A stretch of DNA of 64,000 bases from Neodontobutis hainanensis (GCA_024349245.1 JALDNG010000492.1:1-64000); one strand, 5' to 3'. Positions 43,601-54,861 are shown, counted from the stretch's first letter. Numbers and translations are program-made. The notes: generated from the letters alone by a model not told the origin.

Positions 43601-44660
43601 TCCGTGTCTCTAAGGGATCCGCTCCACTTTCCTTCTCTCTCCTTCATCTCATCACTGCCACCTGTCCCAAGCACCTGCAGCCTATTACCATCAGTGAGGT
43701 ATTTAAACCTCTCCTGTCCACTTCCTCCCTGCCAGATCGTACTTTGTGTGAATGTCTCCAGCCCTCGCTCCGGCCCTCGCTCCAGGTCTCAGGTTTGGAC
43801 TCCAGCTATCAGTCCAGTTCCTCGGCTTGGTCCCAGTCACCCGGCTCGGCTCCAGGCTTCGGCGCAGCTCTCGGCTCACTCCAACTCTCAACCCAGCTCT
43901 CCAGCTTGGCCTAAGTCACCAGTTCGGCACCAGATCACTGTCCAGCTCCTCGGCTTGGTTCCAGTTCACAACTTCTATTCAGCCATCTTCCTCAGCACCG
44001 ACTACAGTCTCAGATCCCCTATCCAGCTTCCTGTCACTATCTGTACTTTTATAAAGAATCACTTACCTTCACTGTCTTGTGCGCTTTTGAGTCTTCAGTC
44101 CCACATTACAGAACGATCTGGCCAAGATGGACTCAGCCAAAGCAGAGAAAGTAATAAATCGATTCACCATCATTGAAGAAACTCTCCAAAATCATGCAGC
44201 CCAAATGAACACTATTTCTGCCGGGTTCCAGCGGATTGTGTCTCAACAGGAAGACACATTCCATGCCATGTCAAATCAGATCCATCTCCTGACTTCTCAG
44301 CTATCGTCGGAGGGAGTGGGCTACCCGGAAACCTCTTTGCCTTCCTCTTGATGCCCAGCGATCACAGTTCTCTGTATCCACAACAGATTCCAGTTCCACA
44401 ACAGATTCCAGTGAACCCATGCAAATTGGCCACTCTCATCTCACTCCTGAGGAGAGGCTACGGCGTCGAAGGAGGAACTTTTGTATGTATTGTGGGGTTT
44501 CGGGCCATGTTGCATTGGTCTGTCCGTTAATAGGACAGGCTCAGCAGTAGCTGGAGGAGTACTGTTGAGTCTTACAGAGGGGGTCTCCTCCATCAATCGC
44601 CCGCTTGTCCATGTCCAGCTGCTGCTTCCTGGGGGGCCACAGACTTTAACTACGTTTGAC
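43601..44660 (+). mobile_element. Ty3/Gypsy 5' fragment (LTR plus gag) inserted in L1
   Basis: Left part (about 43601-44110) is LTR-like: a TATA-like GTATTTAAACC near 43698, C/T-rich imperfect repeats with TCGGCTTGG and CAGTTC blocks, ending CACATTACA. After GAACGATCTGGCCAAG comes the gag ATG (44127), reading MDSAKAEKVINRFTIIEETL. About 90 codons later, after frameshifts, LTPEERLRRRRRNFCMYC and GVSGHVALVCP give a CCHC knuckle (44480-44530). Protease and the rest of pol are absent. The L1 sequence on both sides is minus strand, so the fragment is nested. Confidence 0.7.
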
Positions 44661-44670
44661 TAACTACGAC

Positions 44671-45370
44671 CTGGTGCCTTATTACTCTGCATGTTACGTA
44701 AGGCCAGGGAAAGCTCCCGTGTTGTCAAAACTGAGTCTAATTCAGTAACCACCTCTGGCCACATACTGGGGAAATCAAGGTCACCTAAAAAATGTGGAAT
44801 ATCTGTTGGATCTGATGCCAGTTCAGAGCTATACAACAAATGTGTAAAATGATGAGAAAACTGAATTGACTAAAGCTAGTTCCTCCAAACGTGTGCCTGA
44901 CTCATCTTTAATCAGAGGAATTAAAGCGGAAGCCGCTTGTTGACGTAACTTGTGAGCCAGTAATCTTCTGGCCTTATCACCATGTTGATAATATTTAGTG
45001 ATTGAATGTGGCAAAAGAAGTTCAGCTTTGGTTGTTGTGACCAAATCATGCTCTGTTTTTAGTGTTGTTTCCAATTGTTGATTTACAGAGGCTATGTCAA
45101 AGAGAGCCTTCACAAAAGTTGATGCACATAATTTCCCCAACTGTGCAGAATACGAGATGACCTGGCCTCATAAACAGGCTTTTAAACATTCCCACAACAG
45201 TGCAGCTAAAATTGGTTCTGATTCAGACTGATTAAGAGTGATAAAATCATCAATCACATTTGTATTGAATTAATGGAATTTAGCATCTGCAAATAGCAAT
45301 GTATTAAATTTACATTGAATTCTAACCAAGCTCTTGCTTGTTTATAATTCTATCTGTGTGATAGGTCTCA
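44671..45370 (-). pseudogene. L1-type LINE ORF2 fragment (linker and RT start), minus
   Basis: The minus frame 45140-44829 reads HGDKARRLLAHKLRQQAAS, the conserved linker of L1-like ORF2. It is followed after a frame change by FLGDLDFPSMWPEV and MQSNKAPG (RT block 0/1, KAPG motif) up to 44671. It ends where the gypsy fragment begins. Confidence 0.7.
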
Positions 45371-45399
45371 TTTTGTCTCATTTAATTAATCCTTCTCCT

Positions 45400-45736
45400 C
45401 CACGGCACCAGTGAAAATTCGGTGTGCCACAAGGGTCTGTGCTTGGTCCCATACTTTTTTCACTATATGTTACACCATTGGGACAAATCATCAGAAGTTA
45501 TGGAGTGAACTTCCATTGTTATGCTGATGATACACAGCTGTATCTACCAATAAAAGCGAATAATACTACTGACATCATGCGTCTAGAGACCTGCCTCGTT
45601 TCAATTAAAACATGGATGTCTCAAATTTTCCTCCATCTGAACTTGGATAAAACAGAGCTCTTGTTAATTGGTCCTGCCAGTCATCGGCACAAGTTCAACA
45701 ATCTTACTGTTTCAATCAACAACTGTTTTGGAGCAC
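45400..45736 (+). pseudogene. L2/CR1-like LINE RT fragment
   Basis: The open stretch 45424-45744 contains VPQGSVLGPILFSLYVTPLG, FHCYADDTQLY (RT active site YADD) and SQIFLHLNLDKTELLLIG, typical of fish L2/CR1-clade RT. It stops where the solo LTR begins at 45737. Confidence 0.8.
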
Positions 45737-46109
45737 TGTTATAGGAATATTTTATATCCTTATATTTATCCAGAGAGGCACAGAGACAGATTTATAATTT
45801 AACATGCAATGTCTAGGTTTTAATCCTTGCAAGGACAAGCAAAGCAGACACAGTAACAAGGGTACAGCGAGAGGTTTGCTTAAAGATGTAAACATAACAT
45901 GAGATTATATACAGCACAGTGACGGCCTTGGTGAGAGGCGTTCACAATGGTCCAGGTGCCGAAGTCCGTGACAAGCCATGTCTCAGTCTAGTTATGTCTA
46001 CTCCATGCTTGGATTAGCACGAAGGAATATGACATGAATTTGACATGACCTGAAGAGAACTATAAGCCTATAAGTAACAATAAACATTAAAATTAAAATT
46101 CCCATAACA
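45737..46109 (-). mobile_element. Solo LTR with TSD AGCAC
   Basis: A 373-bp segment bounded by TGTTATAGG...CCCATAACA and flanked on both sides by AGCAC (45732-45736 and 46110-46114). It is related to the LTR at 1998-2436, so the same family was active more than once here. The strand is assigned by alignment with that LTR. It is inserted at the edge of an L2-like RT fragment. Confidence 0.8.
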
Positions 46110-46114
46110 AGCAC

Positions 46115-48610
46115 AGAACCACTGTGAGGAACCTCATGTTCCACGCTCCGTGAAGAATCTGATGAAATCCCCAAAGTGGTCTAAATATTTTATCCCTGGG
46201 TACCCAGGGCCCTCGGTCCCCAGGGAACGCATCTCGCCCATGTCATTCCAGGCAGCCCCAAAGGTTTAGCAACAAATCAATATGGATTGTCACTGGAGCT
46301 CCTTAACACTAATCACTGCAATTTGTTCTCGCTAGTCAATTGGCCCTCACTGTACCTGTAGTTGGTAAAACACTGTTATAATTCTGCTTTCTACTCCATA
46401 ACCATAGTTCTAGTCTTACCTTGTGCTCAAGCAATTTAATACATTTGGTCATCCCTAAAGCTTGTACATCTTTTGGTTTCTTCTCCTTTTCAGTTTTTCT
46501 GTTAAGCTCAGTTCATTCATTCCAATTTCCACATTTAAGAGTAAACTATGCTGTGCACATGTTTTTTATGCTGTACAATGTATAATATATATATGTATTA
46601 CTTTATGTTTTTGACTGTATGTTTTAGATCGGGTCCACAATTAGATTTCACCAAGGGCCAAAAATTGCCAAGCTCCAATACCAAGGGCTTAAAAGATAGT
46701 TTAATTTTGTCAGAGATGATTTTTTTAACAGTGACATAACCAGTGTTACTAACAACAACATAAGAATAATCTTTAATATTTTCTTTTTACATTATGCTTG
46801 TTCTATTAAATAACTTTATTGTGTTTGCCTCTGAATCTATTAAATTGACAAACTGACCAAAAACAATTGGGGGCCTGTATTGTGTTGAGCAATCTTGAGA
46901 AACTGGCCTAGAGCATTTCCTGATTCTTAAGAGTGTTTGTTACAGAAGCCTCACAAATATTTGAGATGGGTAAACGTCTTTCTATGGAAAAATATAAATT
47001 CTACTCAAACCCTTAAGATGATTTTTGGCATTCAACAATATTTTATTTACTAGAAAAAGTTCTTCTGGAAGAAAAAAACTTCAAGAACAGGGCAAAGCAC
47101 TCTTACACACCCCTCAGTCCTGAAATTAACACCATTTTATAATATTATTAGACTTACACAACTAAATATTGTAATTAAACTAGAGTTCTAATAGAACAAA
47201 ACAATAATAAAGGATAGAATTTGCAAAAGCCAAAAACACACTACACACTTAAGCTTTCAGCAACACACACTCCCAGCCTTTGTCTCTGCAGCCGTGGAGC
47301 TACTCTGTTTGGTCATGGTCTGTTCTGAACTGTAGCAGCCCTACAGCCCCTCCACCCCGCTCTCCTCCTACACACTCAACGCCCCCTTCTCCTATCACTC
47401 CCTTGTGACTTGCACATTTCTAGATGGCTTGTATTTAATTTACCAGATCTGGACACCGGGCAGCTTAATTGGGGATCACTGTTTTAGATTGTCTGTTGTC
47501 TGCTGCCCCTTGCACATGTCACCATTGTAAATGAAAAATGGTTTTCAATAGTTTACCTGGATAAATATAGGTTAAATAAAAAATTTAAATGGAACGCACA
47601 TTGATTTTCTGAATGCTGTGGGAATGCCATGCTGTCCCAATGCTTCAGACATATTCAGAATGCAGAGTAGAAGAAAAGGTAACACTTTGTTTTAATAAGG
47701 TGAGTTCTGCTTTGTTTTGCATCATGTCTTACCCTGAAAGCTCTCTGCATGAGTGGCAGATGCAGATTGTTCATTGTTTTACTGAACTGAGGACACAAAG
47801 TACCCAGGAAGAAATGATTTATCTGTAGAATATGCCATACCGCCCAAACTGTGTTGTTCTTTAGGGCATAGACTTAAGTAAAACTTGAACTCCCCCGCTT
47901 ATAATTTAAACAAATTAAAACTATTTAAGTCATGTTGGCCATAAAATTTTTACAATCTTTGACTCAAATTACTTTGTTGTTTTATGCATTTTTTAAGTGT
48001 GCATATTTAAAAACAGAAAGCTCATAAAATAAAGTTTGTCCAAGAGAATACAGCTGTTGTTGTATATAACAGACTGTAATCAGTCATGAGAGAAACAGTC
48101 TGTTTCTGCAGGCCCTTCTCCTGATGGATGGACTCAGATGTTTTTATAAAGCCAGGATTTGAACAACAAGTTTTCATCGTTCCCTTTTTTATAATACCAC
48201 TATGAAAGACCAGCTGAAAAGTGTCTTGTAAATGTGTGGTCTGAAGCTATATACAACCATCAAATGTCCTCAAAAAATTTAAGTTTTTGAAAAGATTGAG
48301 CTTTTGTTCAATCTCATGATTTCTTCTATTGATTGAGATCAGCAAGTTCTCCAAAGAAAACCAAAAGGCACAGGGTTTTTGTATAGTAATTATCTCTTAA
48401 GAAGAAACAATACTATGTCTGTGTGACATTGTAAAAAGAACAGACTGAGAACAGAAAGACTACAAAGGGATCATTCAGCATGTTTACATCTACACTTAGA
48501 GTTTATTGTCGCTGTCCCAGTAAAAATAGATGGAGGGAAATTATTATTATTACCTAAAGAATGCCTAACTCTTCTGTGCTAAAGGCTTTGTCGGTAAACC
48601 AATTCAAAGG
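46115..48610. other. Intergenic with a LINE tail near 47480-47590
   Basis: No gene is seen. A palindrome CCCTGGGTACCCAGGG is at about 46195. The block ending GTTTACCTGGATAAATATAG and GTTAAATAAAAAA (47480-47590) looks like the 3' tail of an L2-type LINE. The rest is AT-rich and unassigned. Confidence 0.45.
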
Positions 48611-48613
48611 ATG

Positions 48614-48616
<3 letters not shown>

Positions 48617-48664
<48 letters not shown>
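48617..48664. repeat. (AT)n microsatellite
   Basis: About 24 AT repeats directly abut the ATCC tail of the minus-strand RTE LINE. Confidence 0.95.
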
Positions 48665-48666
<2 letters not shown>

Positions 48667-50811
48667 ATCCATCCATCCATCTTCTACCGCTTATCCGTGG
48701 CCGGGTCGCGGGGGCAGAAGTCTAAGCAGAGAAGCCCAGACTTCCCTCTCCCCAGACACTTCCTCCAGCTCTTCCGGGGGGATACCGAGGCGTTCCCAGG
48801 CCAGCCGAGAGACATAGTCCCTCCAGCGTGTCCTAGGTCTTCCCCGAGGTCTCCTCCCGGTGGGACATGCCCGGAACACCTCCCTAGGAGGCGTCCGGGA
48901 GGCATCCGAAACAGATGCCCGAGCCACCTCAGCTGGCTCCTCTCGATGTGAAGGAGCAGCGGCTCTACTTTGAGCTCCTCCCGAGTGACCGAGCTCCTCA
49001 CCCTATCTCTAAGGGGCGCCCGCCCCTCTGCGGAGAAAGCTCATTTCGGCCGCCTGTATCCGGGATCTCGTTCTTTCGGTCATGACCCAAAGCTCATGAC
49101 CATAGGTGAGAGTAGGAACGTAGATCGACTGGTAAATCGAGAGCTTTGCCTTACAGCTCAGCTCCTTCTTCACCCGACATACCGGTACATCGACCGCATT
49201 ACTGCAGAAGCTGCACCGATCCGTCTGTCAATCTCACGCTCCTTCCTTCCCTCACTCGTGAACAAGACCCCGAGATACTTAAACTCCTCCACTTGAGGCA
49301 GGAGCTCTCCACCAACCTGGAGGTGACAAGCCACCCTTTTCCGACTGAGAACCATGGTCTCAGACTTGGAGGTGCTGATCCTCATCCCAGCCGCTTCACA
49401 CTCGGCTGCAAACCGCCCCAGTGAACATTGAAGGTCCTGGCTTGATGGAGCCAACAGGACAACATCATCTGCAAAAAGCAGAGATGAAATCCTGTGGTCC
49501 CCAAACCAGACTCCCTCCGGCCCCTGGCTGCGCCTAGAAATCCTGTCCATAAAGATAATGAACAGGACCGGTGACAAAGGGCAGCCCTGCCGGAGTCCAA
49601 CATTCACCGAACAGGTCTGACTTGCTGCCGGCAATGCGAACCAAGCTCCTGCTCGGTCGTACAGGGACCGGACAGCCCTTAGCAAAGGGCCCCGGACTCC
49701 ATACTCCCAGAGCACCCCCACAGGGCACGCGAGGACACAGTCGAATGCCTTCTCCAGATCCACAAAGCACATGTGGACTGGTTGGGCAAACTCCCATAAT
49801 CCTCCAGCACCCTGGAGAGGGTATAGAGCTGGTCCAGTGTTCCACGAACGGGACGAAAACCGCATTGTTCCTCCTGAATCTGAGGTTCGACTATCGGCGC
49901 ATTCTCCTCTCCAGTACCCTGGCATAGACTTTCCCGGGAGGCTGAGGAGTGTGATCCCTCTATAGTTGGAACACACCCTCCGGTCCCCTTCTTAAAGAGG
50001 GACCACCACCCCGGTCTGCCAGTCCAGAGGTACTGTCCCCAACGCCACGCGATGTTGCAGAGGCGTGTCAGCCAAGACAGCCCCACAACATCCAGAGACT
50101 TGAGGTACTCAGGGCGTACCTCATCCACCCCGGTGCCTTGCCACCGAGGAGCTTCCCAACTACCTCAGTGACTTCAGCCCGAGTGATGGACGAGTCCACC
50201 TCTGAGCCCTCGGCCTCTGCTTCCTCAGTGGAAGACGTGGCGGTGGGGTTGAGGAGATCCTCAGTATTCCTTCCACCGTCCAACAATATCCCCAGTTGAG
50301 GTCAGCAGATTCCCACCTCCACTGTAAACAGTGTTGGCAGGGCACTGCTTCCCCCTCCTGAGGCGCCGGACGGTTTGCCAGAATTTCTTCGAGGCCGACC
50401 GATTTTTTTCCATGGCCTCACCGAACTCCTCCCAGACCCGAGTTTTTGCCTCCACAACCACCCGTGCTGCAGCTCGCTTGGCCTGCCGGTACCTATCAGC
50501 TGCCTCAGGAGTCCCACAATCCAACCAGGCTCGATAGGTCTCCTTCTTCAGCTTGACGGCCTCCCTTACTTCCGGTGTCCACCACCGGGTTCGGGGATTG
50601 CCGCCACGACAGGCACCGGAGACTTTGCGGCCACAGCTTCGAGTGGCTGCGTCGACAATGGAGGTGGAAAACATGGTCCACTCGGACTCAATGTCTCCAG
50701 TCTCCCTCGGAATCTGGTCGAAGCTCTGTCGGAGGTGGGAGTTGAAGATCTCTCTGACAGGGGACTCGGCCAAACGTTCCCAACAGACCCTCACAGTCGG
50801 GACTGTATCGA
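48663..50811 (-). mobile_element. RTE-clade (Rex3-like) LINE, 5'-truncated, minus
   Basis: The tail (ATCC)4-5 at 48663-48680 is the GATG tail read from the other strand. Minus-strand frames give LDTVPTVRVCWERLAESP at the 5' end, SCGRKVSGACRGGNPRTR (50261-50794), KLLGGKAPG, CSNYRGITLLSLPGK, EEQCGFRP, HMCFVDLEKAFD, GCPLSPVLFIIFMDRISR, LLFADDVVLLAPSS, FKYLGVLFTSEG and the C-terminal RRMRW-like domain. The RT is nearly complete but split by frame changes, with no intact endonuclease. It is a fuller relative of the copy at 2509-3825. Its 5' truncation point lies inside or beside a tetraspanin exon. Confidence 0.88.
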
Positions 50812-50961
50812 GACAAACAGCAGGCTAATAATATTCCAATGAGCTGGAAAAATGCAATTCCAAAATAGATTCCTGCAATGATTCCCAGGTTAGACTCCAA
50901 TGCTTTGGTCACTTTTTGAAAACAACCCTCGTGGTACACTTCAGTTTCAGCCTTTTTGGAC
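50812..50961 (-). pseudogene. Tetraspanin exon (end of large loop and fourth membrane helix)
   Basis: The minus strand reads AETEVYHEGCFQKVTKALES, then NLGIIAGIYFGIAFFQ and LIGILLACCLS, then runs into the LINE. GC-F/Y-x-K-V-T...ESN is the end of the large extracellular loop. IIAG..FGIAFFQLIGILLACCL is the fourth transmembrane helix, and CCLSR is typical of the TSPAN6/TSPAN7-type group. Tetraspanin genes usually place their last intron just after this helix, so the LINE may sit in that intron or interrupt the exon; no GT donor is visible at the junction. No other tetraspanin exon is recognisable in the window, and a hAT element starts 32 bases upstream, so this may be a relic or one exon of a gene stretched by insertions. 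Confidence 0.7.
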
Positions 50962-50992
<31 letters not shown>

Positions 50993-51419
50993 CAGTGGCG
51001 GCTTGTGATGGAAAAAGTAGGGGTCTGAGGAGATTTCTGCTGTTTATTTATTGCATTAACACCAAAGTAACGATTTAAAAACAAATAGCATCTAATGTAA
51101 TTATTAAAGTATGAATTTAGAATGTCCTTGTAGATTTCAAATATTGTTTTTTCAAAGACAAGGGTTTACCAAGTCATACAAGGAAACCAAGTCATACAAG
51201 GTGAACTTATAATTGCTGTAATTTGCGTCAATATTCAATAAACACAAAGACTGTGCATTACCAATTGTAATGGTGAGCAAGTCAATAAAAATTATTTACA
51301 TTGTCTCCAGTGTTCACATCATGAATCGTACAGCGAACCACCTCTAAGACAAACAAAAAACAAAAACATCAAAATCATCCAAGCACTCAGCATCTCCTCT
51401 GCTCATCAAGAGACACAAC

Positions 51420-51486
51420 AGCATCTCCTCTGCTCCTCCAGGGACACAACAGCATGCTGAGTGCCTGGAGGAGCAGAGGAGATGCT
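51420..51486. repeat. Inverted repeat at the left edge of the minisatellite
   Basis: AGCATCTCCTCTGCTCCTCC-AGG (51420-51442) is the exact reverse complement of 51464-51486, with a 21-base spacer that includes GCATGC. So one repeat unit is present in inverted orientation, able to form a 23-bp hairpin stem. A second, imperfect inverted unit precedes it (51389-51410). Confidence 0.85.
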
Positions 51487-52282
51487 GAGTGCCTGGAGGA
51501 GCAGAGGAGATGCTGAGTGCCTGGAGGAGCAGATGAGATGCTGAGTGCCTGGAGGAGCAGAGGAGATGCTGAGTGCCTGGAGGAGCAGAGGAGATGACGA
51601 GTGCCTGGAGGAGCAGAGGAGATGACGAGTGCCTGGAGGAGCAGAGGAGATGCCGAGTGCCTGGAGGAGCAGAGGAGATGCCGAGTGCCTGGAGGAGCAG
51701 AGGAGATGCCGAGTGCTTGGAGGAGCAGAGGAGATGCCGAGTGCTTGGAGGAACAGAGGAGATGCCGAGTGCCTGGAGGAGCAGAGGAGATGCCGAGTGC
51801 CTGGAGGAGCAGAGGAGATGCCGAGTGCCTGGAGGAGCAGAGGAGATGCCGAGTGCCTGGAGGAGCAGAGGAGATGCCGAGTGCCTGGAGGAGCAGAGGA
51901 GATGCCGAGTGCCTGGAGGAGCAGAGGAGATGCCGAGTGCCTGGAGGAGCAGAGGAGATGCCGAGTGCTTGGAGGAACAGAGGAGATGCCGAGTGCCTGG
52001 AGGAGCAGAGGAGATGCCGAGTGCTTGGAGGAGCAGAGGAGATGCCGAGTGCTTGGAGGAACAGAGGAGATGCTGAGTGCCTGGAGGAGCAGAGGAGATG
52101 CCGAGTGCCTGGAGGAGCAGAGGAGATGCCGAGTGCCTGGAGGAGCAGAGGAGATGCCGAGTGCCTGGAGGAGCAGAGGAGATGCCGAGTGCCTGGAGGA
52201 GCAGAGGAGATGCCGAGTGCCTGGAGGAGCAGAAGAGATGCTGAGTGCCTGGAGGAGCAGAAGAGATGCTGAGTGCCTGATG
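51456..52282. repeat. 28-bp minisatellite, about 29 copies
   Basis: The unit GAGTGCCTGGAGGAGCAGAG followed by GAGATGCC is repeated about 29 times with T/C variants at a few fixed positions (GATGCTGAG, GTGCTTGG, GGAACAG, GATGACGAG). Because 28 is one more than a multiple of three, all plus frames show the same rotating peptide, and both strands stay open over 670-1000 bases. These open frames are not genes. Confidence 0.95.
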
Positions 52283-52310
52283 GAGAGAAGCACCTGAGAT
52301 GATTATGAAG

Positions 52311-52832
52311 TCACTTGTAAAGAAATTTGGCTCTCCTTTCTTTCTGGGTTGCAAACCTATCAATAACTTTGTTGTTGAAGTTGGGCATGTCTTTCACAAT
52401 CTTTTTCTCCATAGAAAGCATGGCAAGGGCATTCAGTCTTTCTTGAGACATCGTGCTCCTTAGGAACGTTTTGATTCTTTTAGAGTGGAGAAGCATCTTT
52501 CAGATTCTGCTGATGTCATTGGAGTAGTGATAAGAATTTTCAGAAGATTAACAGTTTCTGAAAATGTGCACTGAAGGTTGTTCTCCATAAAAAACTGATA
52601 CAGAGGCACTGCACCACTACACTTTTCAAACTCCGGGTTTTCATAGACCAAGGATAGTTCTGTCTTCAGTCTAGCCTTGTTCAGCATCGGATAGGCTTCC
52701 ACGGTGGCATTCAATGCAGCACTTGGAAAGGTTTTAGCATGCTGTGAGAACAGCTCTCCATGCAGCAGTGTTGAACTCACAAGGTGCCCAGTGAAGCGCT
52801 CCTTTGTCTGAGCCCAGATGGTATCACACACC
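52311..52832 (-). pseudogene. hAT transposase exon 3 (hATC dimerisation domain)
   Basis: After the acceptor TTTTACAG the minus strand reads VCDTIWAQTKERFTGHL, FSQHAKTFPSAALN, NLLKILITTPMTSAESERCF, STLK and, after loss of one A in CTAAAAGAATC, RIKTFLRSTMSQERLNALAM, then the stop at 52311. SAESERCFSTLK...RLNALAML is the hATC signature. The one-base loss in an A-run is the only break in this exon. Confidence 0.8.
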
Positions 52833-53028
52833 TGTAAAACATAGAAAATAAATAACATATTAATTGCTATACATAGAACTTAAATTATTAAATTATGTCA
52901 CAATAATGCAAAAATCAGGTATGAAATACTGTTGTCTAAACCAAAACTAATCAAGGATCTACAATAGAACTAAATCATTGGTGAATTGAGATTAGGAGGA
53001 AATCCCAAATAAAATGCAATATGCCAGC

Positions 53029-53623
53029 TGTTAGGCGCTGGCGCCACATTTAGGCGTATTTAGGTTTCCTTTTCACCCTTTTTCATCTTTTGTTATTTGA
53101 GGAGATAATTAGTCTGGGCGGCTTTCTGTGGCCTATATAAAGGCCTACTGGTGGCGTCGCTCGCTCTCTCTGACTCCCTCTAGCTGACGCGGGCGCTTTG
53201 CTGTCAGCTCGTTCGCGAGCTCTTCTCCTCCGTCTGGCTCCGCCTGTCAGATTATGCCGGCTGTGGCCGAGGCCTGTGGTATGTGCTAGAGCACGTTTTA
53301 GCCTTTAGCATTGAGTTCTTTTTTGTTTAACCTGGTGGGACCGGCTGTCCTGTTTTCGTCTTTTTCTTTCGCTAGGGCTCAGACCTGCGGTTGTGTTGGG
53401 GTAGCGGGAGGTAAGGCAGCTTCTACGGCCCTGTATAGGGTTGGCCTGTCAGACTTCCGTCTTTATATTCTGTTTGGCCAAGATTTTTTTGCTTTGTTAC
53501 TTTGGGCACGGGAGGGTTGGACTATCAAAAAGGTTACATAAATGACAAATAAACCAACAGTTTAAAAATCACCTTGTCTCCTGTGTCCTTCTATAATATG
53601 TTTCACCCCCTTGGGTCGTAACA
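53029..53623 (+). repeat. 5' LTR of the Gmr1-like element
   Basis: Starts TGTTAGGCGCTGGCGCC, ends GGGTCGTAACA. A TATA box (TATATAAA) is at 53134, a CpG-rich hairpin AGCTCGTTCGCGAGCT near 53207, and a poly(A) signal AATAAA at 53548. It differs from the 3' LTR at only about a dozen sites, so the insertion is fairly young. Confidence 0.92.
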
Positions 53624-53629
53624 TATTAA

Positions 53630-53647
53630 TGGGGGCTCATCCGGGAT
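53630..53647 (+). promoter_or_regulatory. Primer-binding site, tRNA-Pro type
   Basis: TGGGGGCTCATCCGGGAT, six bases after the LTR, differs at one base from the standard tRNA-Pro primer site (A for G in CTCGTC). Confidence 0.85.
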
Positions 53648-53850
53648 CCATCCAGATGAACTTGCTGTAAAGTTTCCAAAGGTTTTTCGGCTTGTGCTGT
53701 CACTAGGCATAAGAAGCACGAAGAGGTTAACTTGAACGACAGTTTTCTGTGTAAACCAGTAGCTGAGTCTCGAAGGTAGCTCGGTTAGCAGCTAATAGTG
53801 ACAGAAAGAGTCTGAAAAATGTCTTTAATATTAACAGCCTGTCTCTGTCG

Positions 53851-54816
53851 TTGTCACAGTTGATCACTGACCAAAGAAATGATGAGTCCTTAATAGCCTT
53901 AGTTGACTTTGCGGTTACTGATAAAGACATTGAGTTCATGTCTACTGGCTATTTTTTTAAGGACGGGTTGTTGAGGCGAAAATGGACGCCATTAAATGTC
54001 TCTCCGGTGGAAGAGTGGAGTGTTGTGACGCAGATTGTAGTTCCTACTCCATATCGAAACGAGATACTAAAGTTGGCTCATGATAATCCTATGGCTGGTC
54101 ATTTAGGAATAAAGAAAACTTATAATCGCATTCTGCGACATTTCTTTTGGCCAGGAATTAAAGGGGATGTGGTGCGTTATTGTAAATCATGTCATTGGTG
54201 TCAAGTTTCGGGAAAACCAAATCAAACTGTTCCTCCCGCTCCTTTGTATCCAATCCCAGCCGTTGGTGAACCTTTTGAACGGGTGTTGGTTGATTGTGTG
54301 GGTCCACTTCCTCGAACCAAAACAGGAAATAAATTCCTAATAACGATCATGTGTGTATCCACTCGCTTCCCAGAGGTTTTTCCTGTGCGAAAAATTACAA
54401 CTCCAGTTGTCGTGAAAACCCTGACAAAGTTTTTTTCGCTGTTTGGTCTGCCTAAAGTTGTCCAGACAGACCAAGGGACTAACTTTATGTCACGTATCTT
54501 TGCACAGGTCCTGAAGCAACTCAACATCCAGCATTGTCACTCTAGCGCGTACCACCCAGAGAGTCAAGGCGTTAGAGAACGTTTTCACCAGACGCTGAAA
54601 ACTATGCTCCGTACATATTGTTTGGAGTTTGAAAAAGACTGGGATGAAGGGGTTCACTTCCAAATGTTTGCTATTCGGGAGGTGGTTCAGGAATCCCTTG
54701 GTTTTAGTCCTTCGGAGTTGGTTTTTGCACACACGGTGCGTGGTCCCTTAAAAATATTAAAAGAGAAATGGTTGTGTGAAGAGACAGAGCAAAACCTTTT
54801 TGGACTATGTTTGTAA
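53851..54816 (+). CDS. Integrase of the Gmr1-like element
   Basis: 321 codons. The zinc-binding HHCC part is at about residues 77-114 (HDNPMAGHLGIKKTYNRILR, then CKSCHWC). The catalytic DDE core has Asp in VLVDCVGPLP, Asp in VVQTDQGTNF and Glu in SAYHPESQGVRERF, all present. The frame then breaks in a T-run (CCTTTTTGG at about 54796), and the rest of integrase continues from 54830. The first ATG lies inside a longer open frame starting near 53820, consistent with a polyprotein cut off at its N-terminus by loss of gag and protease. Integrase inserts the reverse-transcribed copy into nuclear DNA. Confidence 0.88.
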   Translation: MSQLITDQRNDESLIALVDFAVTDKDIEFMSTGYFFKDGLLRRKWTPLNVSPVEEWSVVTQIVVPTPYRNEILKLAHDNPMAGHLGIKKTYNRILRHFFWPGIKGDVVRYCKSCHWCQVSGKPNQTVPPAPLYPIPAVGEPFERVLVDCVGPLPRTKTGNKFLITIMCVSTRFPEVFPVRKITTPVVVKTLTKFFSLFGLPKVVQTDQGTNFMSRIFAQVLKQLNIQHCHSSAYHPESQGVRERFHQTLKTMLRTYCLEFEKDWDEGVHFQMFAIREVVQESLGFSPSELVFAHTVRGPLKILKEKWLCEETEQNLFGLCL

Positions 54817-54861
54817 CTTTAGGTTAAAACTGCGCGTGCATGTGAAATCGCTAAAGAGAAC

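Noticed and set aside
43579..44176. Ser/Pro-rich frames of up to 190 codons
   Set aside because: They cover a C/T-rich gypsy LTR; the real coding part begins at the gag ATG at 44127.
48684..50842. Plus-strand frames such as 49571-49927 and 50375-50842
   Set aside because: They are antisense shadows of the minus-strand RTE LINE.
50688..50939. A tetraspanin protein continuing past ACCLSRY
   Set aside because: From about 50811 the frame is LINE sequence (the LDTVPTVRVCWERLAE block is present in the other frame), so the extension is artificial.
51456..52282. CRISPR-like regular repeat
   Set aside because: The units are contiguous with no unique spacers, and the context is a vertebrate hAT element; it is a minisatellite.
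51344..52363. Long open frames (up to 339 codons) on both strands
   Set aside because: They are produced by a 28-bp tandem repeat without stop codons in several frames; the peptide is a rotating low-complexity repeat.
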